Shown piece by piece: positions 11,690 to 22,018 of a DNA stretch of 64,000 nucleotides; within the stretch, counting starts at the first letter, position 1; the number at the start of each line of letters is the position of its first letter. The translations under genes were made by a program, and so were the position numbers. The notes under the pieces are model-generated. The model was given only the letters and a program-made list of their open reading frames with translations, was not told the DNA's origin and did not search any database. Source of the DNA: Moniliella sp. 'wahieum' (taxonomy: Eukaryota; Basidiomycota; Moniliellomycetes; Moniliellales; Moniliellaceae). Where the stretch lies: assembly GCA_003971905.1 (NCBI GenBank), contig RSEE01000135.1:79501-143500 (forward strand). Reading direction: 5' to 3'.

Positions 11690-13132
11690 ATGACTGCCTC
11701 ACCCGCTTCTATCGCCTTTTCTACTGCGCACCACCAGCTCCTGCTGGAAAGTGGCGGCAGTTGGCCTCCCAAACCATCCTATGAATTTCCCGACGGGCCA
11801 CTTCGCACCCTGCATCATCTGTGCCTCGAAGCGCCCGACGTGGTGTGCAAGACGATGGACATGACCAAGTCACTCCCGATAAGTTTGGTCCCAATCGGCG
11901 TTGGATCGAGGACCGTCTTCCTCCTGTCATGGCAACCATGGAGGCCATCAAGAAGCTCGACCAGAACCAGCTCCTCGGGATCTCCGGCACGGTCGCCGTC
12001 CTGGCTCACCTCTACCGGTACGCTTTATGTTCTCCTTTCCGCATATATGACTTCCGGATTCCTCCAACGGTTACAACTTGGTGCAAGGAGATAGAATAGG
12101 AAGGGTAACACTTACTTACTAATTTTGCCATTGCATATACATACAGGTGGGGGACAATCCCGACTCTATCGGAATCAAGAAGACACTCAGTCTTCTTTGC
12201 CGGATACTCTCTTGTTCGCCATGCTTTACCTCAACTCCCGTCTTGGGCTTCACACCACGGGGGGGACGGTCAGCACGATCTATTACAACAATTGGAACTA
12301 CGCTGAAGACCGAATTGAGTATCCTTTTGGGGAAAACGTGCGTACATGTGGCTATAATCGCGCTCGCCCAGCACCTGTGCAACCGCAAAACGATATTGTT
12401 CCCTGACTCTTTCTGTTGATCTCACAGTTTGACCAAGCTTGTCAAGACGCCGAACACTGGACTGCCAAGTTGTTTATTACCATGGAGGAACTGGCTGCGC
12501 CTCTGTACGCCTGCCTTCCCCGTTTTGCCGCCGAGTTGGAGGAGGGAAAAGACACGGCATTGCAAGAAGGAGTAGCTGCTATCAAGGCATCGTTTGCCTA
12601 CTTTTACAAAAACGTCAAGGCCGACGTGATCAAGAAGGATATCTGGTCCCGCTTTGTGCAAGGGTTTTACGGTTGGGGATGGGACGACTGAGGGGCGTGT
12701 CGGCAACCAAGCGTTCATGGTACGTATGCGATGCCACTTGCATGTCCCCAACCCCGTTCGTCTACCCACCTCACCCAAGCTCAGCGCGCATTTGTCTGGG
12801 CTGGGTACGATGCCAACTTGCGTTCTTTGGCGGCACCTTTCCCTCAAGCCACCAGAGCCTCAACGAGCTCGTGCGGATGCCTGAAAACGTGGCGCATGGG
12901 GCACTCCAAGAAGGCATACTACTATGTCGACATTGACCTTCCGGAACGCAAGCCCATGACTGGTGCCTATGGTATCGACGCTGACGTCGGACTCGATGGC
13001 ATGCTGGCCGCATGAGTGCCCGCCTCAAGCTTCGCACCTTCTTGACTACCTGAGAGAGTCGTACCAGGAAGTCGAGCTTGTGGGACGCAAAGACCAGGTG
13101 GAAGGTCGCCTCTGTTTGCTTTTTTTGGTGTA
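11690..13132 (+). CDS. indoleamine 2,3-dioxygenase-like heme protein
   Basis: Members of the IDO/PrnB heme-dioxygenase superfamily cleave or rearrange indole rings, classically L-tryptophan to N-formylkynurenine in the cytosol. After ATG 11690 the sequence follows the IDO order: GTVAVLAHLYRWGTIPTL, then SRLGLHTTGGTV with YYNNWNYAEDR (matching IDO's LGLPPIL...LANW), then LFITMEELAAPLYACLP (IDO FFLVSLLVEIAAA), FVQGFYGWG and a GNQAFM segment where IDO has G-S-A-G-Q-S. Introns are at 12018-12146 and 12338-12427, with a probable third after 12720. Frame breaks lie near 11880, 12200, 12690 and after 12870. The heme-ligand histidine region cannot be placed with confidence because the C-terminal third is split among frames. 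The start follows a CT-rich leader. Confidence 0.6.
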
Positions 13133-13727
13133 ATGCCATTGGATGTGATATGATGTTGAACGCGCGGAGCAAGCTGGCCGCTCGAGGAAAATAAGATGCC
13201 TCCGCGAGAAATATTGTGAAAAGGAGGCCAGAAGGATGTCGTCATGGTTAAATCCACAACCCGATGGATTTTTGGTTTTCGACTTCGTTGCTTGTATTCC
13301 CTCTCTTTTGGGCTCCCGTATTTTTGAGCACAACTTATTTAGGTCCCTCCTCCCTTGTTGGGGCACGTCTGACCATACCGCTGTACTCCATTCACCCTCT
13401 TCAGATAGGCGCGTTGGGGAAGTTGCCCTATAGGGGCTGACATGGATGAATCCGTACCCTCTCCATTGCGCTTGCAGAGTGCGACTTTTGACTTTGGGGA
13501 TCATAAGGGATTGGCTGGGCTGAAAGGAAGCCTTCGGATAAGGCGTAACATCGATGAGCTACTGAGGTCTTCAAGCATGTTCATGCTGCGCCGATGAGTT
13601 GTGTGCTACAGTGGTGACATACGCCCAGTGAGTGGCACTGCAGCAGCTGTGTTCTCATTATTTTCTTCTTCTCCCTTCCTGTGAATCAGAGCATAGTTCT
13701 GGCGAGATCTATGTATGCAGTTAGTGA

Positions 13728-14317
13728 ATGCTATCCCTTTACCGCATTTATTCCCAGTTAGCAGCAAAATCTTTCGGAAGGGAAATTGACAGAGAGCTCA
13801 TAAGGGAAATGAAGCGACGTCCTGGGGCAGGGCCTGCCAGTACAAGCAGAACTGTTCCACCTGACTACGCGAATACTCTTTTCACAGGTGAATGTAAAAG
13901 ACGTCTGTGGTTCGGGTAGGTGCCAATTGTCTAGGCAATTCCGGTGATGAAAGCAGCGTCTCCAGTGTACCGCATAGGGCAGGATATGCCATGGGGCAGA
14001 GCATCGTATACGGAAAGGTATCGGGGAGCAGCAAGAAGGTTTACTCACTGGAGGATATATACTGTCTGGAGAACCATCAAAAGCTGAAGCAAGACAATCT
14101 TTTTCTCTACCGTATGCATCACGACCATCTATCTGCCATTCAACACCACATCCGCAGTCGATCGGTGCTAAGATCGATCCAGTGGGCAGTATTCCCGTCA
14201 CTCAAGTGCCTCAACATTCGTGCGTATTCTCCCTTTATTGTCCGACACCTCTCGGTCCTGGGTTCGTCTATTGCCCACCTTGATCTTCTGTACATCCGAA
14301 GGATCACTCACGGATAG
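13728..14317 (+). CDS. orphan coding stretch, weakly leucine-rich
   Basis: Two adjacent plus-strand frames look protein-coding. The first contains SFGREIDRELIREMKRRPG, the second YSLEDIYCLENHQKLKQDN and FPSLKCLNIRAYSPFIVRH with LSVLGSSIAHLDL. The last part resembles the loose Leu spacing of fungal F-box/LRR proteins, but this is weak. A splice near 13890-13980 could join them. No start is convincing, and it may be a remnant. Confidence 0.3.
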
Positions 14318-15188
14318 GGCCCCATTCATTTTCATTCTTAGCTCATTTAGTCCTCCACCGGTATAACAGACACATTAACCTCCTTGCGATTATCACCGCC
14401 AAATGGACATCTCACTTTTTTCTTCTTTATGCCGCTTTTGCCACCCTCACAAATGAGTGCCTAAGGAAATTTCTGGAGTGGACTTGCACAAGTCATGGAA
14501 TGTCAAACAAATTCAATGGACGTCACCTGCCTCAAAATATTGGTGGAACTGGCGCTAAATCTGGTTGGTGGAACTGAGGTTAAATATGCCGCATACAATG
14601 GAGGGTAACCTGCTTCCTGCGTTCTGTCGAAGTACATTTCGGAATAGACTACTGTAATTCGTTTCAATAGTTATCGTTTCAATAGTTGCGGTATCACATT
14701 GTTATGGCATCCTGCTCATGTCAAGCAAATGACCGGTGTCAATATGGCGCGTACCCGACTTGCGTACGCGGTTGGCGTGATACCTATCCCACTTTTCATC
14801 TTGCTCAAACTATCCCCTCTATTGTGTTGAGTGCCTTTTGATAGATTGGCACATTGGGTTTGAAACTGATAATAATTGACCGAACCCTTATTAACAAGGA
14901 TGTTTAATCCCCATCCGCAATCCTTGGCTTTAGTGACGTTCTTTCGGGGAAGGATCTCGAAGCCTGTATCCAGTGACCTGACCTCTGGGTTGATATGATT
15001 GAATATTCGTGGACATTTCCAACGTTACTGCAACGCAAATCGAATCTAAATGTCTGTGCTGCAACCATATCATTGACCTGCGACAAAGAAGCCCTGCCCT
15101 AAATCGACCCATTTTTGTTAGCTGTGAGAGCCAACTCCAATTAAGGAACTGGGAAAATTGCAAAGAGAGCGGGACTCTCCGGTGCCCG

Positions 15189-15467
15189 TCATCCGAGCTC
15201 ATATCGGGGCAGACGCGTTTGGATACGGATGAACGGCATAGGCATCCCGATGGTGAACCATGTCTTTTGAGAATCAGCAGTCAATTTCTTCCAGTGTTCC
15301 CAAACAGCTTGCCCGCTTATTGTAATGACATAGTACCCTCGTGTGGTCGAAACCAAGGGGTAAACTGCTCTTGGCTGCGGCACAGGTACTTGACATGGGT
15401 GATCTCTATTCTCAAAGGCTGCTATGTTAATTGTCGTCGTTGCGCATTTTGTTTCAGGGTCACACAC
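15189..15467 (-). CDS. orphan coding stretch of 92 codons
   Basis: An intact minus-strand frame contains FENRDHPCQVPVPQPRAVY, GYYVITISGQAVWEHWKK and LTADSQKTWFTIG. Its amino-acid mix is protein-like and it sits in the AT-richer island. A plus-strand frame over the same bases (15009-15497) is cysteine-rich and competes with it. No family is recognised. Confidence 0.25.
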   Translation of the reverse strand: MCDPETKCATTTINIAAFENRDHPCQVPVPQPRAVYPLVSTTRGYYVITISGQAVWEHWKKLTADSQKTWFTIGMPMPFIRIQTRLPRYELG

Positions 15468-16339
15468 GGTGAATCGACATGTACTAGGACGGAGTGACCC
15501 TGCACGGCTGCTGGAAAGATTTTGCTCAGGTCCCTGGAAGCAACGCGGATTAGGGCTCTACAGGGCGACTTCAATTCTATGCCATATCCTCTTTGAGAAT
15601 ACAATCCCTTTACATCGTTTGCAGACGTTCATCGTCACTCCAAGCAAATCCACAGGATCATTCTGGAGGAAGAAACGTGCGCGTTTAGCATTTAACCTGT
15701 GTAAGCAATCCATTCGAAATGATCAGGGCTACGAGGGTATTGTTAGCCCGTTGGGTCAGCTGAGTCCAACGAGTCCAAAAGATTCTAGATCAACTAGCTG
15801 AATGAATCAACAGACGGTACATGGATGGGAAAATTCGCTAGGTCCCATGGATCTCCTATAAGTCGGTATTGCTGAGTAGGGTACATGGGTGGTGAATATA
15901 CGGCCTGAGGTGTCGCAAGAAAATAACGTTTTGGCCTCTGTCAGAATTACCCTTGAGCACAGCTTGTATCAGCTGTGCTTCGAGAATGCATCCCTTTTTA
16001 ATTCTAGTACTAGTCCCGCCTGTAGTCTCTGTATGAGTCACCTTCCCGCTTGACAAAAGACAACGCTCACAAGAAGACTACGCCTTAGTATTCTTCGTTT
16101 TTGTGTTCAGCTCAGAGTTTGCTCTGCACTCTATGATGAGCGTGTGGCATTGGTCTGGCGAAGGTAGGTTTATTGTGATAGGAGCGCATCTGCCCGCTCA
16201 TCCACCCGGGCCCATGTCAAATCGGACATCTCGCGCAGGAGCATCTCTTCAACCACTTCCATATCGTCCTTGGAGTCGTGGGCAGGGGGGCCAGAGGGAA
16301 CTGCGCTACACAGCGGATCACGAAAAGACATCATTTATG

Positions 16340-16960
16340 TTCAAGATATAAAATACCTTCAAAAATGTCAGAGGAGTAATTTGCCGCGGGTGAGGCAATT
16401 CTGTCAGCGGGCTGCAGGTCAGTGACGTCGTCGATGTCACCACCCTGAACGTCAGATATGTCCTCGATGTCATCCCCCTGCAGGTCAGTTATGTCGCCGA
16501 CGTCACCCCCTTGAACGTCAGAAATGTCATTGACGTGCCCATGGACGACGTATCTGACGAATCTGATCCTCCTATGCTCGCTCTTCCTGGGTTACTATTG
16601 GTATTACATTTTATAGTACTACTACTCATTCTAGCACGATGATCGAATGCAGTGCAATCGTCTTCGAGGGTACTTTTTTGCATTGCAATGGGTCAATATG
16701 GAGTTGGGGGCTTGCCATTGAGAGGTCTTTGGAATGTATAGCCGCCAAATCACTCTTCAGTCTCAGAGTCGTCTGTGCGGTCGTCGTCCTAGCCATCTGT
16801 GCCCTCTGCGCCAAAGAGGTTTACTGCAGTGCCTTCGTTGTCCCGTGCATCCTCCTCGTCTGTTATTTGTGCCCGGGTTACTGCGATGTGACGGAGAGGT
16901 GGGTGAGTTGTGCACGGGTCGCACGCCAGGCGGTACAAATTTCAGGGTTACCTTACGGAA
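16340..16960 (-). pseudogene. acidic repeat protein remnant
   Basis: On the minus strand an Asp/Glu-rich segment (ITDEEDARDNEGTAVN, then DDDRTDDSETEE) is followed by tandem acidic units (DISDVQGGD, DITDLQGDD, DIEDISDVQGGD, DDVTDLQ) and a short tail SPAANYSSDIFEG. Several stops interrupt the run, so it is either a decayed gene or exons I cannot delimit. No homologue is recognised; the acidic low-complexity makeup argues for a disordered protein. Confidence 0.3.
16412..16543. repeat. 33-bp minisatellite, four units
   Basis: Four imperfect units of about 33 bp each contain GACGTC or GATGTC and keep an 11-residue period in the minus-strand acidic frame. The period being a multiple of three suggests it expanded under a coding constraint. 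Confidence 0.7.
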
Positions 16961-17095
16961 GATGTGTGTCCGCAATGCCATAGAAATTCTCTCATCCACT
17001 CGTCCAGCCCAGTAGATAGCTTGCTGGGCGATGAGTGAAAAAAGTCAGATGACCTACTGATGGACGACAACGGGGTAGCGACGTATAATACTTAT

Positions 17096-17469
17096 TGTCA
17101 CGGGCGGGCGCCGCCAAGGGGCCCGCCCTGGGGATTTTGGGGTGCAATCCCTTGGGCGACGGTAGGTCGACTCACGGTAGTTTCGGGCTTAGGCTGATAG
17201 TTGGTGTGTCCGAGCGGAGCTATTAGGGACGAGGAGAGGCCTTTGGTGGGGCGGCTGCACGTGTGGCAAGGCTGCGTCTGCACCGGCTTGGGCCGTAGTA
17301 ACGTGTCTGAAGCCTCCGGGACTTAGGGACGGGAGGAGGAGACAGCGGCGGACAAACACTACCTCAACAGTGAGACTGGGAATCGACGCGGCCAGAGGAG
17401 GGCTCGCGCGACTGGACTGACGAATGGCTGGTGGACGAGGTCGGAGGAGAAGTCGGACGCGAACAAGAG
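17096..17469 (+). mobile_element. LTR-like dispersed repeat, copy 1
   Basis: It begins TGTCACGGGCGGGC and matches the repeats at 33.9 and 63.7 kb over about 370 bp, with shared blocks such as TAGTTTCGGGCTT and CACCGGCTTGGGCCGTAGTA. The TG start and dispersed occurrence fit a solo LTR of an LTR retroelement, probably Ty3-type, but no internal coding region is seen nearby. It is an old copy, clearly diverged from copy 2. Confidence 0.5.
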
Positions 17470-17474
17470 CAAGC

Positions 17475-18214
17475 TGCCTGTACTGTGGATCAATTGGCTG
17501 GAAAATGTCGGAGGGATATGCCCAATGGGGATGGAGGTGGTAAAGTCATAACATTCACTGCAGATCGAGCTCCCACAAGAGCTATGCTCCCATTCACAGG
17601 AAAAGGGAAAAGATAAGAACTCCTGCTGCTGCAGTGCCACTGGTCGCATGTCATCAGTGTAGCACGCAATTCATCCACACAACAGCATTAATGACTTAGT
17701 TGTCCCGGCGGGGAGACCGTTTGCGGACGAGGGAGAGGATATGCATGAAGTTACCGTCGACGATCATCATAGCTTACTCCTTGGAATGGGCGGACCCCGA
17801 ACTGGAGCCCAATCCATGGTTCAGTGGTGCTTTCCCTTGGAGGAAGAGAGTTCACTCGAGCTTGAACGCTTTTGGCGGATCCGAATGGAGATAGAAAGGA
17901 GGTGAGAGCCCTCTCAATTATGGCGTCGGCTCGCCCGGAAACTGATTGCGTATGTATCGGAACGAGAAGAACTAGCGTGCCTGTAGACGCCGAATCTTGA
18001 AAGGTTGGCTGGAAGATTAATGCAGACAAAGGCAGTGCCGCACAGGCTCTTTCACAGAACAACCCAACTCTTGTGGGATCGCAGCGGGATCCGTACAGAG
18101 GAGACTGTAAGCTGGAGGTGGAGATCAACCGCAAAAAATGGCTGAATGAGGACTTCTGGAAGAAGATCAAGTTGTGGTCTCTGAATCATGTTGGTGGGAC
18201 CTGCTGGAGAGAGC
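17475..18214 (+). CDS. orphan coding stretches, origin unknown
   Basis: Just downstream of the dispersed repeat lie plus-strand segments with coding character, for example GGKVITFTADRAPTRAML, DMHEVTVDDHHSLLLGMGG and CKLEVEINRKKWLNEDFWKK. Splice-like junctions lie between them. They could belong to a host gene with introns or to an element associated with the repeat, so they are not assembled here. No domain is recognised. Confidence 0.3.
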
Positions 18215-19838
18215 TATAGGGAGTATACTACGCAGGTGTTGTCTGGTGGGTCCGGGATGGATTCGTATGGAGATGTTGTTACAAAAGACCCACAAGGGGA
18301 AGAACATGGAAGAAGGGCTGTACAGACAGGAATTTTAAGAAAACGAAAATACAACGTAGAAAGAGGAAGTAATAAAAGGCGAACGGTTCTCAAAGGAGTA
18401 TACATATCACAAGTAGGGAAAGGTTCTAGGAACATGAACAGCCAAACATGAAAACGGCCCAAAGTAATGGGCAGGTTCTCCGCTCGTAGAAACAACATAC
18501 AAGGCATGAGGGGTTAGGCCCCAGGAAACGAGAAGCGAGGATCAGGAAAGGGACGTCTGGTAGATCCGGCAGCTCAACTAGCAGTTGGTACTTTTACGCT
18601 CACGATCAAAGACCTTACAATATGAAGTATAGAACACAATCAGCAGAGGGCCTCAATTGAAGGTCACGCACGGCTCTCCTCAGCCATACGGAAGGGACTC
18701 GAGCTTGGTCGCCCAGATCGACTGAGTAGGGAAACATGCTCAGTTTAGACGCAACGGAGTAGATTGGTTGGTTTGGCGAGCCAGCTCGCCTCCCGTAACG
18801 CTCCTCCCTGTCTGGCATTTCAGCCGGGAGGCATTGCTTTCATACGAGAAGAGACAAGCGCACTGTCCTTCTGCCAGTATAAAGACCACTCCGGTATCCT
18901 ACCAGCCCTACTCCTCCTCCAACGCACCGCCACCTGGCCATCCCGAGGAGGAGTCCAGCACGCACTAACATCTTCGGCATGTTCGAAGATGGGGAGTGGA
19001 ACCATATGGAGCGCTGTGGCCCTCTTCCGGTGAATCGTCCTTTCTCATCGTTGTTGTACGTCCACGCTTTCTTGTTTTGGTTCTGTTGTACTCTGGCGGA
19101 CGAGTGTACTGTGCTTTTTGTGATACGATGTGGTACTTTGTTTTGTTCAAATGCAGAACAACGATCAATTTACAAGCCTGGTCCTTCGTCCGACGTGAAC
19201 AAACACACTCAGCTTGGCTTCCTTTTTGTAGGTAACCCTCCCCCCCTGAATGTGTGTCATCATGGCGAAGTACCGTAGACTAAGAGAGTTGCTAAGAGCT
19301 CCAGAACCTGCTTGCGAATCTGAAAAAGCGCTCTATGCACACGCGAGTGCCCACACATCCATACTGTCAACGAAGCACCAAATGATGAACACTCGGTGGT
19401 GGCAGGCCTACCAGACTCCCACCACTCGCAGCAACAGGCAGGTTTTTACCCCCCCCCAGACGTACAATCTTGGTCGCCACAGTCTAGGCTCATATACGTC
19501 CTAGTACTACATACGGCGACACGCCGACTATACGGTGCATGAGGTTCGTTGCTGTTCTGGTGATATGCCACCCACTGGTCCTCACGCACTCCTCCCGCCT
19601 CTCAACTGAGAAGCCCCCGCTCAGACAGCTGATCCTCGACCCTAGACTTCACAACCGCATAACAGCCGCTTTGTGCCTTTAGTGGGGGGCGGGGTACCAT
19701 TTGACCCCCCACCCATACCGCAGTCCAACTGTGGTCTCCAAAGCGAGCGGCGGTCATCGCAGAGAAAAGAACGAGGCCTGTGCTGCTTCAAGCCCGGTTA
19801 TCCGTTTTTTCGCCATCTTCGCCGAGGGACTTGTCCAC
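18215..19838. other. no supported gene
   Basis: AT-richer sequence with short frames only. A frame at 18188-18451 is Lys/Arg-rich but unsupported. Confidence 0.4.
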
Positions 19839-20466
19839 TTACGCGGCTTGTGGGCAAAACTCGCTGTGTTCCGTCACCGGTCTATACATTTCCCTCTTTT
19901 TGACATGACTGTCGTTTCCTCTGTCCGCTCTACCTTCTTTGGGAAACTTAGCGGAGAGGGGGCTGAGAGAGTCATGCGTGGGCGGGTCAAGAAGGAGTTG
20001 TTGTTGCCTTGTCACCCCCCCCCCCGGTCAGGAAGGAATGGGCATGGCCAGCCACTCCAACTTGATCCCAGGATGAATCTGACCATTTTCTTCTGCGTCT
20101 GCGAGACTGGATTCGAGGCCATTAGCACGGCACGGGACTGATCGCGAAGAACCGCCCAATCAAATGTTCCGATCGAGTCATCGCATTGGACTTCTTCTCC
20201 TATAGTACTTATGGTGTAGTTTGCAAGCCCCTCTTCCTCATCGCGAATGAACCGACCATCTGCAATTAAAGTATAGGTAAGAGTCGAGGGTCGGCTGGGC
20301 CTGTGACCTCATCATTCTGTGCTCCCAGGCACCGATAGAGCCAGTTGCATCCCACATGCCTCTGGGGCCTTCCCCCCCGACACTGAAGACAAGTCTGACT
20401 ACCTGACCACCTGTGCTCCGGAATGGTTTAAAGCACGGATAAGGGGCGCATCCCTTTCCAATCCGG
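19839..20466 (-). CDS. unidentified gene with a clear intron, 5' end not found
   Basis: The upstream exon (20343-20466) reads KGCAPYPCFKPFRSTGG, VVRLVFSVGGEGPRG and MWDATGSI. A GT-AG intron (20260-20342, 83 nt) joins it in phase to DGRFIRDEEEGLANYTIS, EEVQCDDSIGTFDWAVLRD and TQKKMVRFILGSSWSGW. A poly-G run near 20020 breaks the frame; the next frame carries on to a stop at 19839. The upstream exon begins after a pyrimidine-rich acceptor (CTCTACAG), so at least one more exon lies upstream. I do not recognise the family. Length and composition argue for a genuine gene rather than noise. Confidence 0.5.
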
Positions 20467-20805
20467 CTGTAGAGGGAACAGGGAAGAAGGGAGAGGGGGA
20501 GAGGAAGTGGTAGGAGGACACCGGGTATATTAACGCCCAGGAGGAGCTCAAAGAGCAGCAAATGGGAATGACCATGTATACTAAGGCAATGGGAGGACTT
20601 GAACTGAGTCTAAGGGTGGAGACAAACGCCTTTGGGCTGCTAAGGCCAAGACAGCAATAAGTTGGCTTCTCTACTTTGTCGTTTTGTTCGTTCGTGCGCT
20701 GCCTCTGACGTCATGAATGGGTGGTGCGTGGGCTTAGCTCAGCAGGCGTGTGCTGGTCGCTGGTGGGTTGAGAGTAGAGATGGAGAGAGTACCACCACCA
20801 CCGAT

Positions 20806-21088
20806 ATGCCAGTGGCTCCGGGCGATGCGCAGCGGGTGTGCCACACACGCGCGTGTGCGCTGCAGGCGTGTCTGCAGACGCACACCTACACGCCCGACCG
20901 GTGCCAGGGCGCAGTGGATGCGCTGTGGCGCTGCTGCGGCGCCTACTACCGCTCGCTCGCCATCCCCCTCGACGGCGCCCACCCGGCGCCCGACACGCTC
21001 CTGCCCGCGTCCCCCCGTGCCCCATGCGTGTCCGCTGCCCAGCGTCCTGCGCACCAAGCTGCTCCAGCGGGGGATTGAGATGGAGTAA
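20806..21088 (+). CDS. CMC4: CMC4-type twin-cysteine protein (CHCH)
   Basis: Small mitochondrial intermembrane-space protein oxidised through the Mia40 disulfide relay. ATG 20806 gives MPVAPGDAQRVCHTRACALQ. The cysteine pattern CALQACLQTHTYTPDRC followed by VDALWRCC matches CMC4 (human CLQANSYMESKC ... LRKCC) in spacing. The C-terminus that fits the family, CPLPSVLRTKLLQRGIEME ending at 21088, lies one frame away from the cysteine core; the break falls in a C run near 21014. At about 94 residues it is slightly longer than yeast CMC4. It is closely followed by GIM4 on the same strand. Confidence 0.8.
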
Positions 21089-21383
21089 CCCCCTATCACC
21101 ATTCTTCCCTCTGATGTTGTTCCTGCTGCCTGTCCATTCTGATTGGTGCTCTCCTTTCCCCTCTCGTACTTCTAATGGGACCGATCGAGCTGGTTAGCCA
21201 CCTGGCCCAATCGACTTGTCAATGCAGACCATCATTCATCAAGCAACACAAAGCAAAGCAAGTAAAGCCAAGGGATGTAGTTAGGAAGCATGAGTTGCAC
21301 CGATGCGCTTACATCAGCGGAGAGTGGATTGGAGAGGCGCGATCGCCACCGCCACCGCCATCGTCACTCGCCCCATACCCACC

Positions 21384-21800
21384 ATGGCCACATCCGCGCC
21401 CCCCCACCAACGGCAGCGGCGACGTTTGAGGCGCGGCGGAGCGAGCTGCAGGCGCTGGCGACGCGGATCGGGGACCTGGAGGCGAGCGGGGACGAGCACA
21501 AGCTGGTGCTGGCGACGCTGCGGGAGGCGCAGGCGAAGGACCCGGCGCGCACGTGCTTCCGCCTGGTGGGCGGCGTGCTGACGGAGAAGACGGTCAAGGA
21601 GGTGGTGCCGGTGCTGGAGCTGAATGCGAAGAACGTGAGTGTGGTGGGGGTGGTGGCGATGGTGGGAGTGGCAACTGACAACTGACGTGTGTGTGTGTGT
21701 GGATGGGCAGATCGAGGAGCTGATTGGGACGCTGCTGGCGCAGTACAAGGACAAGGAGGCGCAGCTGGCGGCGTTTGTGCGCCAACAGGGGCGTAACTAG
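21384..21800 (+). CDS. GIM4: prefoldin subunit 2
   Basis: Beta-type subunit of the hexameric prefoldin chaperone that hands nascent actin and tubulin to the cytosolic chaperonin. The two helices of the prefoldin coiled coil are clear: SELQALATRIGDLEASGDEH up front and LLAQYKDKEAQLAAFVRQQ at the end. Between them is the highly conserved strand segment CFRLVGGVLTEKTVKEVVP. An intron (21635-21710, 76 nt) lies after ELNAKN, just before IEELIGTLL. A C run near 21400 shifts the frame between the ATG at 21384 and the body. Length is about 113 residues, normal for the family. Confidence 0.9.
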
Positions 21801-22018
21801 CAACTGGCAACTAGTAACTGATGTTGGATTGCCCTGCCATTGGAGTGTTCTGTAGATAGCCTGATGAGTCCGAGTACGCAGTGGTGGTTGGGTATATGTA
21901 AGCACCCCGCGAAATGTTCAGACGCGTCACGCCACCAACCACGCGACGCGTCGCGTGGTGTGGTGGCGTGTGTGTCTACGCCTCTTGCTCCCCCCCAACA
22001 ACCTCCCCCCTCCTCGCC

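Larger units (their letters stand above)
13133..17095. other. AT-richer island, mostly without assignable genes
   Basis: The stretch is visibly lower in G+C than the flanking genes. It carries isolated coding-like segments (listed separately) and one minisatellite but no recognisable complete gene, tRNA or transposase motif. Confidence 0.5.
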
